Of a stretch of DNA of 64,000 nt, positions 11,081-23,345 are shown one piece after another (position 1 is the stretch's first letter; each line of letters starts with the position of its first letter). Position numbers and translations under genes: made by a program. The DNA is taken from the NCBI RefSeq assembly GCF_001653235.2, contig NC_035791.1:1736001-1800000 (forward strand), in the 5' to 3' direction. Origin of the DNA: Pochonia chlamydosporia 170. Its lineage: Eukaryota > Ascomycota > Sordariomycetes > Hypocreales > Clavicipitaceae. The notes under the pieces were generated by a model. The model searched no databases, was not told where the DNA came from, and was given only the letters and a program-made list of their open reading frames with translations.

Positions 11081-12583
11081 GCCAAGGTCTTGGCTTCTGG
11101 GGCCAAATGCGGCAGGTAGGTTGACAAAGCTTGATCTGAAGACGTTCTGGACCATCAGTGTCAGGGCCAGCTGTGCGCCAGGAGAATACAGTGGTGTCGC
11201 CTCGTTTCATTTTGTGATTAAGCTCACGGACTAAAGTAGCAGCCACATCCAGCCATGGCCGTTATTAATAGCTAATTGTTGGTGCAATTGGAGCAAGGGC
11301 ATCAACATGACATCCACCGAGCTCGCTAAACCACGGAGTAATTTGACCAACTGATGGAGAATTACATCAAGCAAAGGACCACGTGTGCCCAGGTCGGCGA
11401 CATTTTCTGCACTTCTGGGATTCTAGAAAAGGAAAAAAAGGACAGATATCAAGTAAGGGCTGGGATTCGCCATCCGCCCTTGTCGGCAAGTGAATAAACA
11501 AGCTCTTAGGCCTTATGGCTTTGCATGGCGCCAGCTGGAAAGCCAGGTACTTTGAGCTAATTGCCTCGTTCCGTACATATATCAAATACCATGCCCAAAG
11601 GTACAGGACGACTTGAGCGACGGCCAACTGGCCAAGCAAGCACGGAACAGGAACAGTGTTGCAAGAATGCGATCAATATTGCTGTTAGCCTGCCCAGGCG
11701 CCAAGCAATACCAAGGCTATGCCAAGCCAGATAGCCCAGCTGCGAGCCAAGAGTGCCACCTCGCCAAGCGTTGCCAAGATCTCCGCAAAACTCGTCTTGC
11801 TCTTTTTGACGCAGCCACTCTTCAACCTTGACTCCTAGGTATACCACACCTTGTCGTCTTGTCACCAGGGGCCAAGGACAACCCACAATTCCTTCCGATC
11901 ACAGACAGGACTGACACAACCGACACAACCGACGGCCAATACTTGCACCACTCTCGCCAGTCACCTTTGCCCGCCCACCCAAACCACCCCGGTTGCCCAG
12001 CCGCCAAGACCTCGTGGATGACGACCCAGACGGGCAGTGCAAGCCAAGGACTGGAAGAGAATCCCTGTGGAGAAAGTAAGCTTGTATACACAAGCTTTCC
12101 AGTGCCAGGAAAATGATGCGCCTTGCAGCAATGTAGCTGGCAAATCACATCATGCTGCCTTTCAGCTTGTCCGGCATGCATCGGAAGGGCACAACAAAGA
12201 GTATCGGTGCCCATGAACAATTTTACCCGAAGTTGCGATATTATCACTGCCCTTGTTCCGTCGCATGTTGGAAGAAGTTCACATGAGATCAAGAGCCCAA
12301 GTGCTCCGTACTGTGCCAGCGACCAATTGTCGACAGCTGAGAACATGTCCGCCTTCATGCCAAGGATATTTCTCCATATTATATTGCTCTTTATTGCACG
12401 AAAATCGTGACGCAAAGTGTATTACAATCGGCCAAGAAGTTGCCAGCCAAGTTTGTTTTTCGCTACATCTCGATTATAGGGCACCTCCCCAGGTTCGCTC
12501 CTGGGTCCTCACGAAGCTCCAAGACCTCGGTGTTTCGTCAGACAGCTCAACCCCAAGATGCCCAGAGAACCAAGAACGCCAAG
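11081..12583. promoter_or_regulatory. Second, distal cluster of GCCAAG hexamers
   Basis: Exact GCCAAG or CTTGGC begins at 11081, 11089, 11631, 11700, 11721, 11746, 11763, 11773, 11871, 12003, 12043, 12359, 12431, 12446 and 12578. The six between 11631 and 11778 are all in the same orientation. They match the PacC consensus, yet no protein gene lies next to them. Possible readings are a distal pacC element, the promoter of an unrecognised noncoding transcript, or a compositional oddity of this tract. More copies follow at 12837, 12848, 12944 and 13840. Confidence 0.4.
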
Positions 12584-13850
12584 CAAACGTGTGAATTTGG
12601 ATGGTGAACTCCAGAGCAACTTCCAATCTATTCTTAAAGTGTCTCCTCCCACCTTGAGACGATAGTCTCAATCAACGCATTGTCAAATGGCGCACTAACC
12701 ACCGTCGTATACACATCGTATACACAACAAATCCAGCATGAGGAGCCGGGACACATGTCTCCCGCCAGTAGATCTTGTCCAAGTTGTATGAAGTTTGTTC
12801 ATAGCCACCGCCTCGCACATGGTAACTAGTGTGTCACTTGGCATCAACTTGGCAAACACATGAACAGGTGCAATAGTGATGATGGTCCGTCCTGCGTGAA
12901 ATGTTGCATTCATTTGAAATAACGTTACCAAGTTCCTCATCCGCTTGGCTCGATGTGAAGTGATCATGACAGCACCGCGTACGATGGCACAATCACTGTT
13001 CCGTACTTCATATTGCTAATACTAACCTGTCATTCAACTTATTGCCTCTCTGTCCTGTCTTTCCATCAGAAGCGCTTCCATTCCATCAGCCTGAGACGGT
13101 CCCAGATAACCCCAGCTCGCAGACTTTCAGTTATAAGTATTGTCTTACAAGTTCAAGTCCGCCTGCTTGAGTCGCAATGTCCCTACTCAACGCACATGCA
13201 TATGAGCTTCGTCCTGCACACCCGTTTTCGATATGACAATACCCAACGTCAACTTAGGTACACATCAGGACAAGACCCGTATAATGGAAGTATAGGTTAT
13301 TAGCCATCTCGAAGAACTATCCACAACACCTATCAACCATCGCCAACCCAAAACTCACATGGGTATTCATACGCCATGCAATGAAATTAACACACAAAGT
13401 AACTGCAAACACAAAACATATGAAACCAGCATCCCACATCTGTACACGCCATCTCTATCCCACCATAACCAACCAGGAATCAACAAAATCCAGCGAAGCA
13501 CAGCACTAACCCACCCGCAAAACGGGTAAATCATAATGTGATCTTAACATACACTTTAGACCAAAAATAATCAAATCATTTCACAATGTGCCCAGATTGA
13601 TAGAGTTGTTACGACCACTCAAACTGCAGGTTGGACTTCATACCCTCCACACGTTCAGTGTCAGGGGAAAAGGGGCCACAACATACAATCGGGCATCAGA
13701 TCAACAAACGTCCGATAAACTGTCTCGCCTTGGAAACTATACCGACCAATATTATTCTATATTCAAGCAACATAGTGTATCAATATATTCTGTTCCTACG
13801 CAGCACCAATGCAATACACGTCGCCGGAACTCAACGCTACTTGGCATGGT

Positions 13851-15308
13851 TTGGCAGTGTCTTACTCCCTGGTTTATTCTAGCTTGCTTTGTTCGCTACA
13901 CGCATGGATTTATTCTTGTACTCTGTGCAAAAGCCCAGTACATGCTCCATGTACGTTTTGTGCCCTTCAATCTCGGAAACAGAAGTGATGGGATCCTTGA
14001 ATTTCAGAGTCTAGAATCCGATGCCCTGCAGTATGGTTGAAATTGGATTTGGGACACTGCCATACCCAACTTACCCTACATCATAAAGTCTTGCCTCATT
14101 CTAGAAACATGACAAAGCTGTAATACGATATTCAATGGCATCGGAAATCATATATTGATACCGTATCGGCATTCATCAGTGGCAATATTCCTGTCCCGGA
14201 GGGCCATGTACAGTCGTGTTGGGCATGTCGATTAAGTCGGGACATACTGCATGAGAACGCAACCACTTGCTTCAAGCACACGAAATCAGCAAATGAAATA
14301 TGGGGTGGGCAAGTTCAAACTTCCATTACTTTAAAGCTCTAATCGTTAAAAGAACTTGGAAGCTACCTAGAGTCCCATCAACCCAAAATCTTTTCTTCTA
14401 TCTTGGGTATCCATCATTGTCCTGGCCGTCTTCTCGTTCAAGACTCGGCCGTTGCCCGCTATATCAATGTCCTAACCCATGGCCTGCCTGTCATCAACCC
14501 TTCCACGATGAAGTGAGCGCAGAACAAAACCCATATGATCCATCCGTTCATTACCTGTCATCCATTTCTAGATAAAGATGTGGTAATGCTTAATTTTATC
14601 CTCCTAAATGTTGGTTTTCGACAAAAACCGATTAGAGTAGTGGAGAAGTGTTGCAAAATAATAGCTAGTAAAAACGTCCAAAGCGCAAAAATCATCTTCC
14701 ATCAAGGACATGTGCTTCGTTTTCGATAGGGAAACAAATGACCCATTGTCTCCAGCTCGTGTTTGTTGAAACTTGTAGCCAGAGTCTCAGGTCAAATGTG
14801 AGATAGTTTGTATGTGCATGAAGTATGTGGTTAGAAAAAGGGGGGTGAGCGAGGAAATTGGCCGTGAATGAGTAAACCCAGAATCCCCGTCAGGTAGCAA
14901 CTTGTCTTGCCCAACCAAGGGCAGAGATGTACCTGACATCATTCAAGCGGCGAGAGACAATCAATCAGCCAGAGTTGCAGGGATCAACCATACTCAACCT
15001 GACGGAAAACGTCTGCCATCTTGTGCCGCTCAAAACTGGGGAAATCCTCGAGGCAAAATAGGTGCGAAAAAAAGGTAAAAAACCGCCAATATAGAATATG
15101 GAGTGCGGTGTCTTGTTTGCTTGAAACAGTAAACACTCTTGGTAGAGGACGCCGCCTCTGTCACACCCATGACACATTGTCAGCCCGCCTGCGAACTAGC
15201 CATCTGTGAACCAACTCATCGCGGGTGTAACCCCAGGGGATGAAGAGAGAAATCGAAAAAGAAAAGCTCCATGCCATACTTTGAAACGCCGTTGTTATGC
15301 AGTAGGTA
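13851..15308. other. Gene-free stretch downstream of STB3
   Basis: AT-richer sequence with no supported gene. It should contain the 3' untranslated region of the minus-strand STB3-like gene. Confidence 0.5.
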
Positions 15309-16352
15309 TTATACAGAACCAAGTCGTAGAAGAGCCTCGACGGCCTCACGTTCCTGCGCATCCGATGCGCAAGCTAACGCGGAAAGATCGAGATTTGTTG
15401 GTTGCGGTGGTCGCGCCATTCCCGAGCTGACCGAGAACGTTCGCAATCCACCAACCGGAGGGAAGTTTGGGGAGCGCATGTTCCCATTTGACTGAGCAGC
15501 AGCCATGTTGGGGTAGGAATCGGCCCTGAGTGCAGCGGCACCCATTGCGGCCCAATCCTCGTCGTCCGTAACATCCTCCGGATCATCGTTCATGACAACA
15601 TCATCGTCTGGTGCTTCGGAGCAGGAAGCCGATGCCGAACCGTCCATGGACATCTTGTCGGCCTCTGTCTCCATCATCATATGAATGTCGTTGTCATCGT
15701 GGGAGAAGTGGAAGGCTTCGTCAGCCATCGAACCCCTTGCTCCCCTGCCACCGGCCTTGGAGATGGGAATCGCAGAACCGTAGGAGGACGGCGGCGTTCC
15801 TTGACGGTCACGGCCTGCCATACCTCGTCGCTTCGCATCCCACCGTCCCCAGCCTACCTTTTCAAACTCCACGTCACCTTCCACGCCTCCTCCTTCTCCT
15901 CCTCGGCCCTCCAACGCGCCCACAACTAGTCTCCGTGCCTTTGTCGGGGGAATACCCGAGAAGCCTGGTACCGACGTCGTCAAATAGCCCATGATGTGCC
16001 GTATAGCCAGAGGTCCGTGGTTGAGCAGAATCTCTGGTAAATGGTATTTGGCCAACATGGGCGCAGTGATGGCGCCTGCTGATTCCAGGGCAGCTGGAGA
16101 TAGCGACCGCCCGTGGTTGCTTGCGTTATCATGCAGATCCAAGTCTGAGTCGATGGGCTCAAGCTTGGCCTTTTGCAGTTGCGCCTTCAAACCGTGAGCT
16201 GGTAAAGCGGGAGATATGGAGTTGGGAGGAGTAGGGAGGGTATGAGATCGTGCCACAGTCGCCGGGTCACTCCTCGCCGCTACAACAGTTAAGTTGTCTC
16301 GGTTCGGGGAGGCCAGGGGGATATCACGAGCAGCTGATGCCAGGGAAGCCAT
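15309..16352 (-). CDS. STB3: STB3-like Sin3-binding transcriptional regulator
   Basis: A 347-residue single-exon protein. Residues about 98 to 175 match the Stb3 family core, with motifs LAKYHLPEILLNHGPLAIRH, IMGYLTTSVPGFSGIPPTKA and VGWGRWDAK. In budding yeast, Stb3 binds the ribosomal-RNA-processing element in promoters and recruits the Sin3 deacetylase complex, linking growth signals to ribosome-biogenesis genes; the same role here is inferred from family. The N-terminal 95 residues are Ser/Pro/Ala-rich and probably disordered, with a TPPNSISP stretch that could be phosphorylated. Residues about 215 to 275 are rich in Asp, Glu and Met and form an acidic patch. The start was chosen as the first Met of the frame. 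A long gene-free region lies upstream, as is common for fungal regulators. Confidence 0.9.
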   Translation of the reverse strand: MASLASAARDIPLASPNRDNLTVVAARSDPATVARSHTLPTPPNSISPALPAHGLKAQLQKAKLEPIDSDLDLHDNASNHGRSLSPAALESAGAITAPMLAKYHLPEILLNHGPLAIRHIMGYLTTSVPGFSGIPPTKARRLVVGALEGRGGEGGGVEGDVEFEKVGWGRWDAKRRGMAGRDRQGTPPSSYGSAIPISKAGGRGARGSMADEAFHFSHDDNDIHMMMETEADKMSMDGSASASCSEAPDDDVVMNDDPEDVTDDEDWAAMGAAALRADSYPNMAAAQSNGNMRSPNFPPVGGLRTFSVSSGMARPPQPTNLDLSALACASDAQEREAVEALLRLGSV

Positions 16353-19300
16353 GTTATCGACTTTTTTGTTGCGATTTCGACTTCAGAACGGTGTCTGTTG
16401 ATATGGCCAAGAAGAAGGAGTCAGTATATTGTAGACGGTTTTTGAGATGTACTGACGCGCCCAGGCACACGTGCGCTCGCCAAAAATAGAGTGCAAAAAA
16501 GTCGACCAGACGGGGCAGATGCTAAGAAAAGAGATTCTGTGACAAACAAAGAAAGAAAATGGAAGCTGGAAGCCGGAAGCCGTCGTGGAGGTTGAGTCAC
16601 CACAGAAGCAACAGCAGCCAAAGTGCATGCAGTCGGGCCGCGCAGGCAGGAGCGACGCCGGAAGGAAGGAAGGTGCGCAATGCAGACAGAGAGCCAAAGC
16701 CAAAGCCAGACAGGCAAGGGTCAACTGGTACGTACCTGACGTATGAAAGCCGTTTGAGCACGGGAACGAACGGCTTATGTGCTGTCTTCTGGCAGGACAA
16801 AGCAATAGGGGCTATGCTGGCAGAGCTGGCGTGATCACCTTGGACTGTGACAGTGGACTCTCGATATAAATCGTGTAGTCGGTATTTGGTCTTTGTTGTT
16901 GCTTTGGAGAGGAAGAAGGGGAGGGAAGGGAGACGCGATGCGAAGGATGGATGGATGGGCAGAAGTAATGAATGGAATCGACTGGCATGGCATGGCATTG
17001 CATGGCAGGCAGGCAGGCCGAACCAGGCTCAGGTTGTTCTTGACGTGACTTGACTTGATTTGACTTGGCCATCAAATGGTAACAGAGACAGAGCGCGCAA
17101 GCAGGCACAAGCGCAAATGGCACACGCCTCTTGCGCATTTGCGCTCTTCCCCCTTCATTCGCACTCTGGTCTGGCAGCAATACGGAGTACCCAATACCTT
17201 TGCATTACCAAGGCGACAATGGCCGCACCAGACAAGAGCGACGCGCAAAGGTACCGGACGGAGGAAAGGAGTACAGGTGGCCGAGTACCGAGTACCTCGC
17301 CAGTTCTCGTGTCTGTCACAGGCATTGCAGCACCGCCCAAGTACCGACTTACCCCAGACCAAGGTACTGGAACAACTTCCGTACACCAGGAATACAACAG
17401 ACGAGTACGCAGGAGGTACCCCAGGCTGCTGTTTCCTTCCGCTGACACCAGACATGAATGAGCATGGATGGGGGCTGTCGCGACAGAACGGAACGCCAGT
17501 CAACGCTTGGATTGTTGCGTCCACACCCTCTTGTCTCGTCGGTCGGGATGGCCGTCCAGTGCGACAGCCGTTGGCTACTGTTGCTGCCCTCCTTCCTTCA
17601 TGCCCTCTGCTGCCTTTGGCGAGTGTCGCGACAACGAGATGGATGGGGCGTGCATGAGCACTCAGAAGAGAGGCGTGTTAATATCAACACTTCAGAGCCC
17701 ATTCCGGAACCGTCAGCCATGGTGACGCAGCTTATTGGACACGACGTGCAATCCAAGCATCTTGTGACATGCGCCCGATAAGCCCAACTGGCTCAAAGTC
17801 GCATTTTTTGGTCCTTTTCCCATCTCACGGCCATGCCAACATGCGTCTTCACCACCCATCCCACCCGTATTGTATGTGTATCGCCCCCCAACCAAGTGTG
17901 CAGATATTGCTATCTTACAGTCGGATGTGTCACGGGCTTTTGCCTGAAGATTATCTCAAGTTCGTACGCAGTACATGAGCGAGTTCCGTATCTGTCCCGT
18001 CGTTCCGACTTGTCTGGTATCAACGCACGATCCGTTTCGCAGCCACACGCAGATGTACGTACATGCAAGAACGGAGGTACCACACACCACTGACTTCCAG
18101 AGTTGTTCATCACAAATGCTTCCATTCGTCCCACTTGTTCACTTCCGGTCTCTCACGGCACCATATAATTTATCCCTCTTCTGTAAAGATGAACGCATCA
18201 TGACAAGCCCTTTTCCCTTTTCCAGTTGCTCATCGCCGCACTGCGACAAATGGCTTGGTCAAACAAGATGCTCGTGGGCGGGGTTGTCGGCGCATTTCGG
18301 CCATGGATTGCACAACGTGCTCTTGGAAACCAAGACTGTTGACTGTGATATTTCTTTGGGCCACTTGATGTGGCTGTTTTGCTTGGTGCCCGCTCCGACT
18401 ACTGCAGGCACTTACATGCAGCATTTGGTCGAATTTGACTCTTGGTGTCTCCATTGTAGTTTCCATTAGCTCCGGTCTGGGGGTGGATGTGACCAAGTGT
18501 TGGTGCTTCAGCTTGTCCACATTTGCCCGTTGGTTCATGTTATTTGATGGCCGTGGCATGCACAACACAGCCTTCTGCTGACTGCTAAAGTGATCTTCCA
18601 GTGAGACTAGCTGACTTATCCGCGTGTGTGAGTAGACTTTGCAGGACGGAGTACTTTCTCCATATTCTCAGTGGTCGGGTTGTCACTGATGATGCAGTAC
18701 TGTACTGTACGGAGGACTAGTTTCACAACATCAACTTCGCTTCCGTTTCATTGCTTGTTCGGTAATTTCCATTTTGTGCGCTTACAAGCCCTCCCTTCCC
18801 CGCGCTGGTCGCTGAAGCTGCCGGGATCTTTCATATCCTGTATTAAGTGGAGGTGCCGCGGTTCAAAGATCCATTCTCTAGTGGGAAACACGCGCCTGGT
18901 CGGCTCCGTTTTGGGGCGCTATTAATATCAAGAATCCGGACGCGTACTTATACCAATAGAGACGTCATCGAAGATCCAGGAACAAGGCAACATCGGAAAC
19001 TGTGCTGAAAGCAAGGCATGGATCAAAACGCATGGGCCATCGTCCAACCCGTGTTTGGTTTGAGAGGTAAAGTTTCCAGGGCCTTCCACGCACTACCTTC
19101 ACACCTTTGTAGTTGCTCGTTAATTTCGTAGTTGCGGCCCCTATCGAATCTATTGTAGGGATAGTACCAGGGTGCATTTCGCCAAACTTGTGATAGGGGT
19201 AAGGAGAAGCTCAGCTCCAAGATTGCTTTAATGTCCACCATGACTCGCGTTAAAACAGTGACTGAAAATTGGGTTTGGGCCTTTTCGAGATACCAAATCT

Positions 19301-20426
19301 CATGTCCGACTCTTTTGGGGATGTCTAGTAAATTCGGTATGTTCTTCTTGTGTGATAGGATCAGGCACAAGTTCGGCGGGTCAAAAGATGACACACGCAA
19401 TGCAGAGGGACTCCACTCTGGCCTATGGGTGCTTTAACTGCAGAAGTGGTGATGTCGTTGTGCGCCAATAAGTTGCAACCGGCCGTTTTGTCGCTGCCAA
19501 ACAGTTGATAGTTGTCCTTGTTGGTCTGCTGCCTTGCGCGATTACCGAGCAGCTAAACTCCAAATTAATCAATGCTGATCTAACAGCCGCCATAATCCGT
19601 CACACGCATCTGTTATTCCAGAAAGGTAAGATGAGTCTTGGTCTCGACATGATTGTATATGTCGCGACTTAATATCTAGCTTCCCTTGCAGCGTATTCTC
19701 AACATCGGTGATGGCTCCGCAAGAGCCCTGCCCTTAGAGTTTGCGTGAGGGTTGGAGCGATGGATTGAATCATACGGTAGCAACGTAAATCCCACACAAT
19801 CAATGTAAAAAGGAATTTGTCGTTGTGTGAGAGCAACGATACTCCAAGCCATCCGCTTGGATCCAGTCACGTTGGCCACAGCACAGATCCTGATTGGGGC
19901 GGAGAGTGACACATTCGCCCAAAATGGCAGCCAACCTCCTCTTGCTGAATAATTTGTTCCTCGCGAACCATTGTGACGCAGGCCAGTCACGTTTCTGAAT
20001 CGTTACATGCACCACGTCTCTTGCAGCTTCCCCTCTCGTACAGTCCCGTGATGAATTGCTACAGTATGAGCGGGGTCTGTATTCAAACGGATGGACATGA
20101 CAAACAGAATGCTCTTGTCAAAACTGACGGGGCCTGTGTGTCGGCAACCAGGCAGCTGAGTTGCGTGCGGATTGGTGATGCTGAATGCGAAAATGTTTTT
20201 CAAGCGTTGCCGAGGCCATTGTCAGACTGAGCCCAATCCAGGCTTGGGTAGAGGTCCAAGCATTTTCGTCTTCGGTTGCGTGGGTTGCCTGTATCTATTT
20301 GGCGCACCTCGGGATCGGTAGTAGGATCACAGCATGACTGATCCAGAGCCTGTTTGGAGCACTGCCTCTCAGTGGGGTGACCTAGAGCCTATATCGAAAC
20401 CTGTCGCTATGGCTTAGGAGAATGTC
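16353..20426. other. Gene-free region between STB3 and TOP3
   Basis: About 4 kb without a supported gene. The left part should hold the STB3 promoter and leader, including a pyrimidine- and purine-rich patch at about 16360-17050 and a GTAC-rich cluster at 17187-17418. The right end holds the 3' region of TOP3. The longest open frame (17076-17657, plus) overlaps low-complexity sequence and has no recognisable domain. Confidence 0.5.
17187..17418. promoter_or_regulatory. Cluster of GTAC cores upstream of STB3
   Basis: By eye about ten GTAC tetramers fall in roughly 230 bp, most as GTACC or GTACCG, where about one is expected. One copy lies in TACGGAGTA at 17181. The cluster is about 0.8 to 1.1 kb upstream of the STB3 start. 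No binding factor can be assigned from sequence alone. Confidence 0.35.
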
Positions 20427-22708
20427 TCAGCTCACTGGCTGAGCAAACACGAATTCGCGACAAGCCTATACTTTTCGTCAGTTTCATACCATTTCTCAAC
20501 CTTCGAGTTATACCTACGGCACGAAGAACATCTAGCTTCTCTTGCGTCTGCATAAAGACTTGCCGGTATTGGGTTATGCTTTCACGGAGGACGACCGCTC
20601 TTGTTGTTCGACCTTCGCAAATTGCCTTCATCTTGAGCTCCATTTCCTTGCGCAGAAACGGTTTACCAAGACTGGTTTCGAAATTCATCCGGTCGTACCC
20701 TAAGATCAGGGCGACTCCCAGCTGTGTTGGGACAAAGACACGGATACCACCTCTTCTGCCATTAGATAATGTTGAATTCCCACGGCCCCTTCCTCCACGT
20801 CCCCTGCCTCTTCCTCTACCACCTCTGGACGACGACAATATCTCATCTTGCGTGCCATCAGCGTCGTCTCCTGCTGTTGCACCGCTTCGTTCAATAGTAG
20901 CAACGTACTCTCTATCTTGGATTTTCTGAATGTGCTCTGCCATTGTTGCATCTGTCCCTATCCCGTTGGCGTCCATTAATGCAATCAGATCAGCCTCTGT
21001 GAGATAGTTAGGTGGTGAGGTCTTGCCCTCGGTCATCATTGCTTCTGTAGGCTGGAATGTTTCGCCTTTGGTGAATTTGGGTAGTTCGATCGTGTTTTCC
21101 CACTTGTCGTATATGAAAACATCAAGATAGTTTCTCTCGAGCACAATAACACCGTGCGCGCTGAAGTTCTCATCTGCATATTGCAGATCAACGTCGGTAG
21201 CCATGCCGACGGCATCTTCAGAGCAACACGCCAGAAATCGTCGGACAACATATTCGTATAGACGGCTTTCGTCGAAGTTTAGGACGCTAGGTGCCGCATA
21301 GGTGATGGGATGGATTGGTGGATGTGCCTTGTCGTCATGCTTGCCTTCTCGTGGCTGTTTAAACGCTCCATTGACCAAGCCTTGAGCAAATTGGCCCCAT
21401 CGTTGGTCTGGAGTCTGCTTCTGGACCAGCGCCTTCAAATTCATGCCTTTGTCAAATCGATCAGTCTCAGTGCGAGGATAAGATATGAACCCCTTGTTGT
21501 ATAAGTTTTCCGCAATCGACATAGCTTGTTGACCGCTTATCCGAAGTAGGCGAGTAGCAGCTTTCTGGAGCTCGACCGTCGTCAGTGGCAAAGGCTTGTA
21601 TTTCCGTGTCGGCTTTTCTTGTACGTTGGCCACTTTTGCTGTTTTTGCCGCGAGGCATCTTTCGTAAAGAAGAATGGTTGTCATGCGATCAAAAAGTCTA
21701 TTCCTAGCCCAACTGAAGTTCACTTTCTTGCCGTCCCGATTGTGCATGACTTTGATACTCCAGAATGGTTCTGGAACGAAATTCTTGACACGAAAATATC
21801 GATCAACCACGAAACCCAATGTGGGAAACTGGCAAGATCCTGAAGCTGTCTGTTAGATGCGATTGTGTCTCAAAAGCAGTGGCTTCGATTATTGGCTTCT
21901 TCCTCACCGTAGCTCAGCGTTAGATTTTCCATTGGACCACCAAGCGGCCGCAGGCTATTCGTCATGAATCGTGTAAACGCATAACCGATGCGCAGGTCAA
22001 GTTCAATTCTTGTAGAAACGGCATCGACTTGCCTCCCGTCCAGATCAATCAATCTTCTGGCTGCAGAGAGGACATGGCTATTAAGTAGTTCGTCAGCGGA
22101 CTTGCCACACCGGAGTCCAGTTTGCTACACTCACGCTCGTTCAACATTGCTAAACTTGGCTCGCTTGACTTGTATATCGGCATTACCTTTGCGAGCAGCG
22201 TCCACAATTTCCTGCCCGATATGTTCGCCTTCACGATCGCAATCCGTCCATATCACCAAAAGACGGGCGTACTTGGCTTGGTCTGCTAGGTTTTTGGCTA
22301 TAGTCTTCTTATCCTGATATTCCATTCAGTCAGAAATAGACGCAATGTCAGTCATTAATACCGGGTTATACATTACATCGTAAACATTGGTAACTATAGG
22401 AGCGTTGAACAAAGTCTCTGGCGGAGGATAGCTCCAATTCTTGTACTCGTTGGTAAACTCGACAGCGGTAAGGTGACCAGTGACGCAGGTCATTGTGACG
22501 GAACATGACCCCCAAGGTTGGCCAAAGTCGAAATCAAACGAGTAGTTCTTGATGTATTGATTCCTTGTATTGTGCTATTGGTATCTTGTTAGGAAAGCTC
22601 CGCAAAGAAAAGATGAATGGTGCTCACGGTTTGCATGCTTCCACCAGACAAGTGGCCGGCAACAGCCTTGGAAATTGAAGGCTTTTCAGCCACACAAAGA
22701 ACCCTCAT
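20427..22708 (-). CDS. TOP3: DNA topoisomerase III (type IA)
   Basis: Type IA topoisomerase that works with a RecQ helicase and Rmi1 to dissolve recombination intermediates in the nucleus. Six exons: 22708-22628, 22574-22377, 22313-22135, 22077-21908, 21839-20518 and 20465-20427, giving 662 residues. The TOPRIM domain starts the protein (MRVLCVAEKPSISKAVAG) and contains the acidic metal-binding motif WTDCDREGEHIG. The catalytic tyrosine is about Tyr330 in GFISYPRTETDRF, and MDANGIGTDATMAEHI is also conserved. An Arg-Gly-rich stretch (about 547-563) lies in an insertion before the last conserved block (GLALILGYD-like). No C-terminal zinc fingers are present, as in yeast Top3. The last intron (20466-20517) is inferred: reading through it adds residues unlike the family, while splicing gives a short end (ACREFVFAQPVS). 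Divergent to the DUF1295 gene. Confidence 0.93.
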
Positions 22709-23345
22709 GGTTTCACAGGCACTTGTGACGTGAAATCCAAGTGTGCTGACAGTTTATGCTTCAAAATGCTACTAGTCAGTGCGAAATATCGAGACTGTGT
22801 CACCACGACTTTTCACGCGACGCGTTTTCCGAAAAGTTTGAAGCAGTACGCACAGGCTTTAACCCATCGATGAAAAGCATTATGTATGGAAGAAAATGGA
22901 AATGAAGTCTGAATATGTTCTGCACACCGCCCAGGACGAGGTTCCTATGATGGCCAATGCCATGGAATGGTGTTCACGTTGGTTTACAGACGGAGGAATC
23001 AGTGTCTAAATTTATTCGTCGTCTTCAAGCGCCCCACCATAGAGAGAGCTTGAGGCCAGGGAACATGCTTCAGGGCACTATACGCTGCCTTCAAGCCTTG
23101 ATAGTGGAGGAGGCCACTGAGGGACGGCCACTTCAGGCCCGTTTTGATGGATGCATCTCTTGGTCAGCGCATCTCGCCCACTGTAACACAGAAACCCATC
23201 ACCAAGCCCCCCGATGTGCATAACCTCCCCTCATTCTCCAACATCGAAGGTCATCGGTCCAACGCGTCGTCCATTTCAATGACGCTACGTATCATCGCGC
23301 CAACTTTCCTCTCCCAAACCCTCAACCGTACAATTTTCTGACACC
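22709..23345. promoter_or_regulatory. Divergent promoter region between TOP3 and the DUF1295 gene
   Basis: A 637 bp head-to-head intergenic region. ACGCGT, the MluI cell-cycle box of yeast replication genes, occurs at 22820-22825 (112 bp from the TOP3 start) and at 23262-23267. A role in S-phase expression of TOP3 is plausible but unproven. Confidence 0.4.

Larger units (their letters stand above)
8600..13850. other. Long GCCAAG-rich gene-free region upstream of pacC
   Basis: About 5 kb with no credible protein gene: open frames reach 197 codons but lack recognisable sequence, codon-bias signs or splice continuity. By eye I count about 28 exact GCCAAG or CTTGGC hexamers from 8904 to 13845, where roughly two to three would be expected by chance. 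Part is surely the pacC promoter and 5' leader. The rest could be distal control sequence or a noncoding transcript. Confidence 0.55.

Noticed and set aside
17076..17657. 193-codon plus-strand frame
   Set aside because: It overlaps low-complexity, GTAC-rich upstream sequence, and overlapping frames on both strands are equally open.
20407..20517. Longer topoisomerase III C-terminus by reading through to 20407
   Set aside because: A good GTAGGT donor and TATAG acceptor remove this sequence in frame and give a family-like end.
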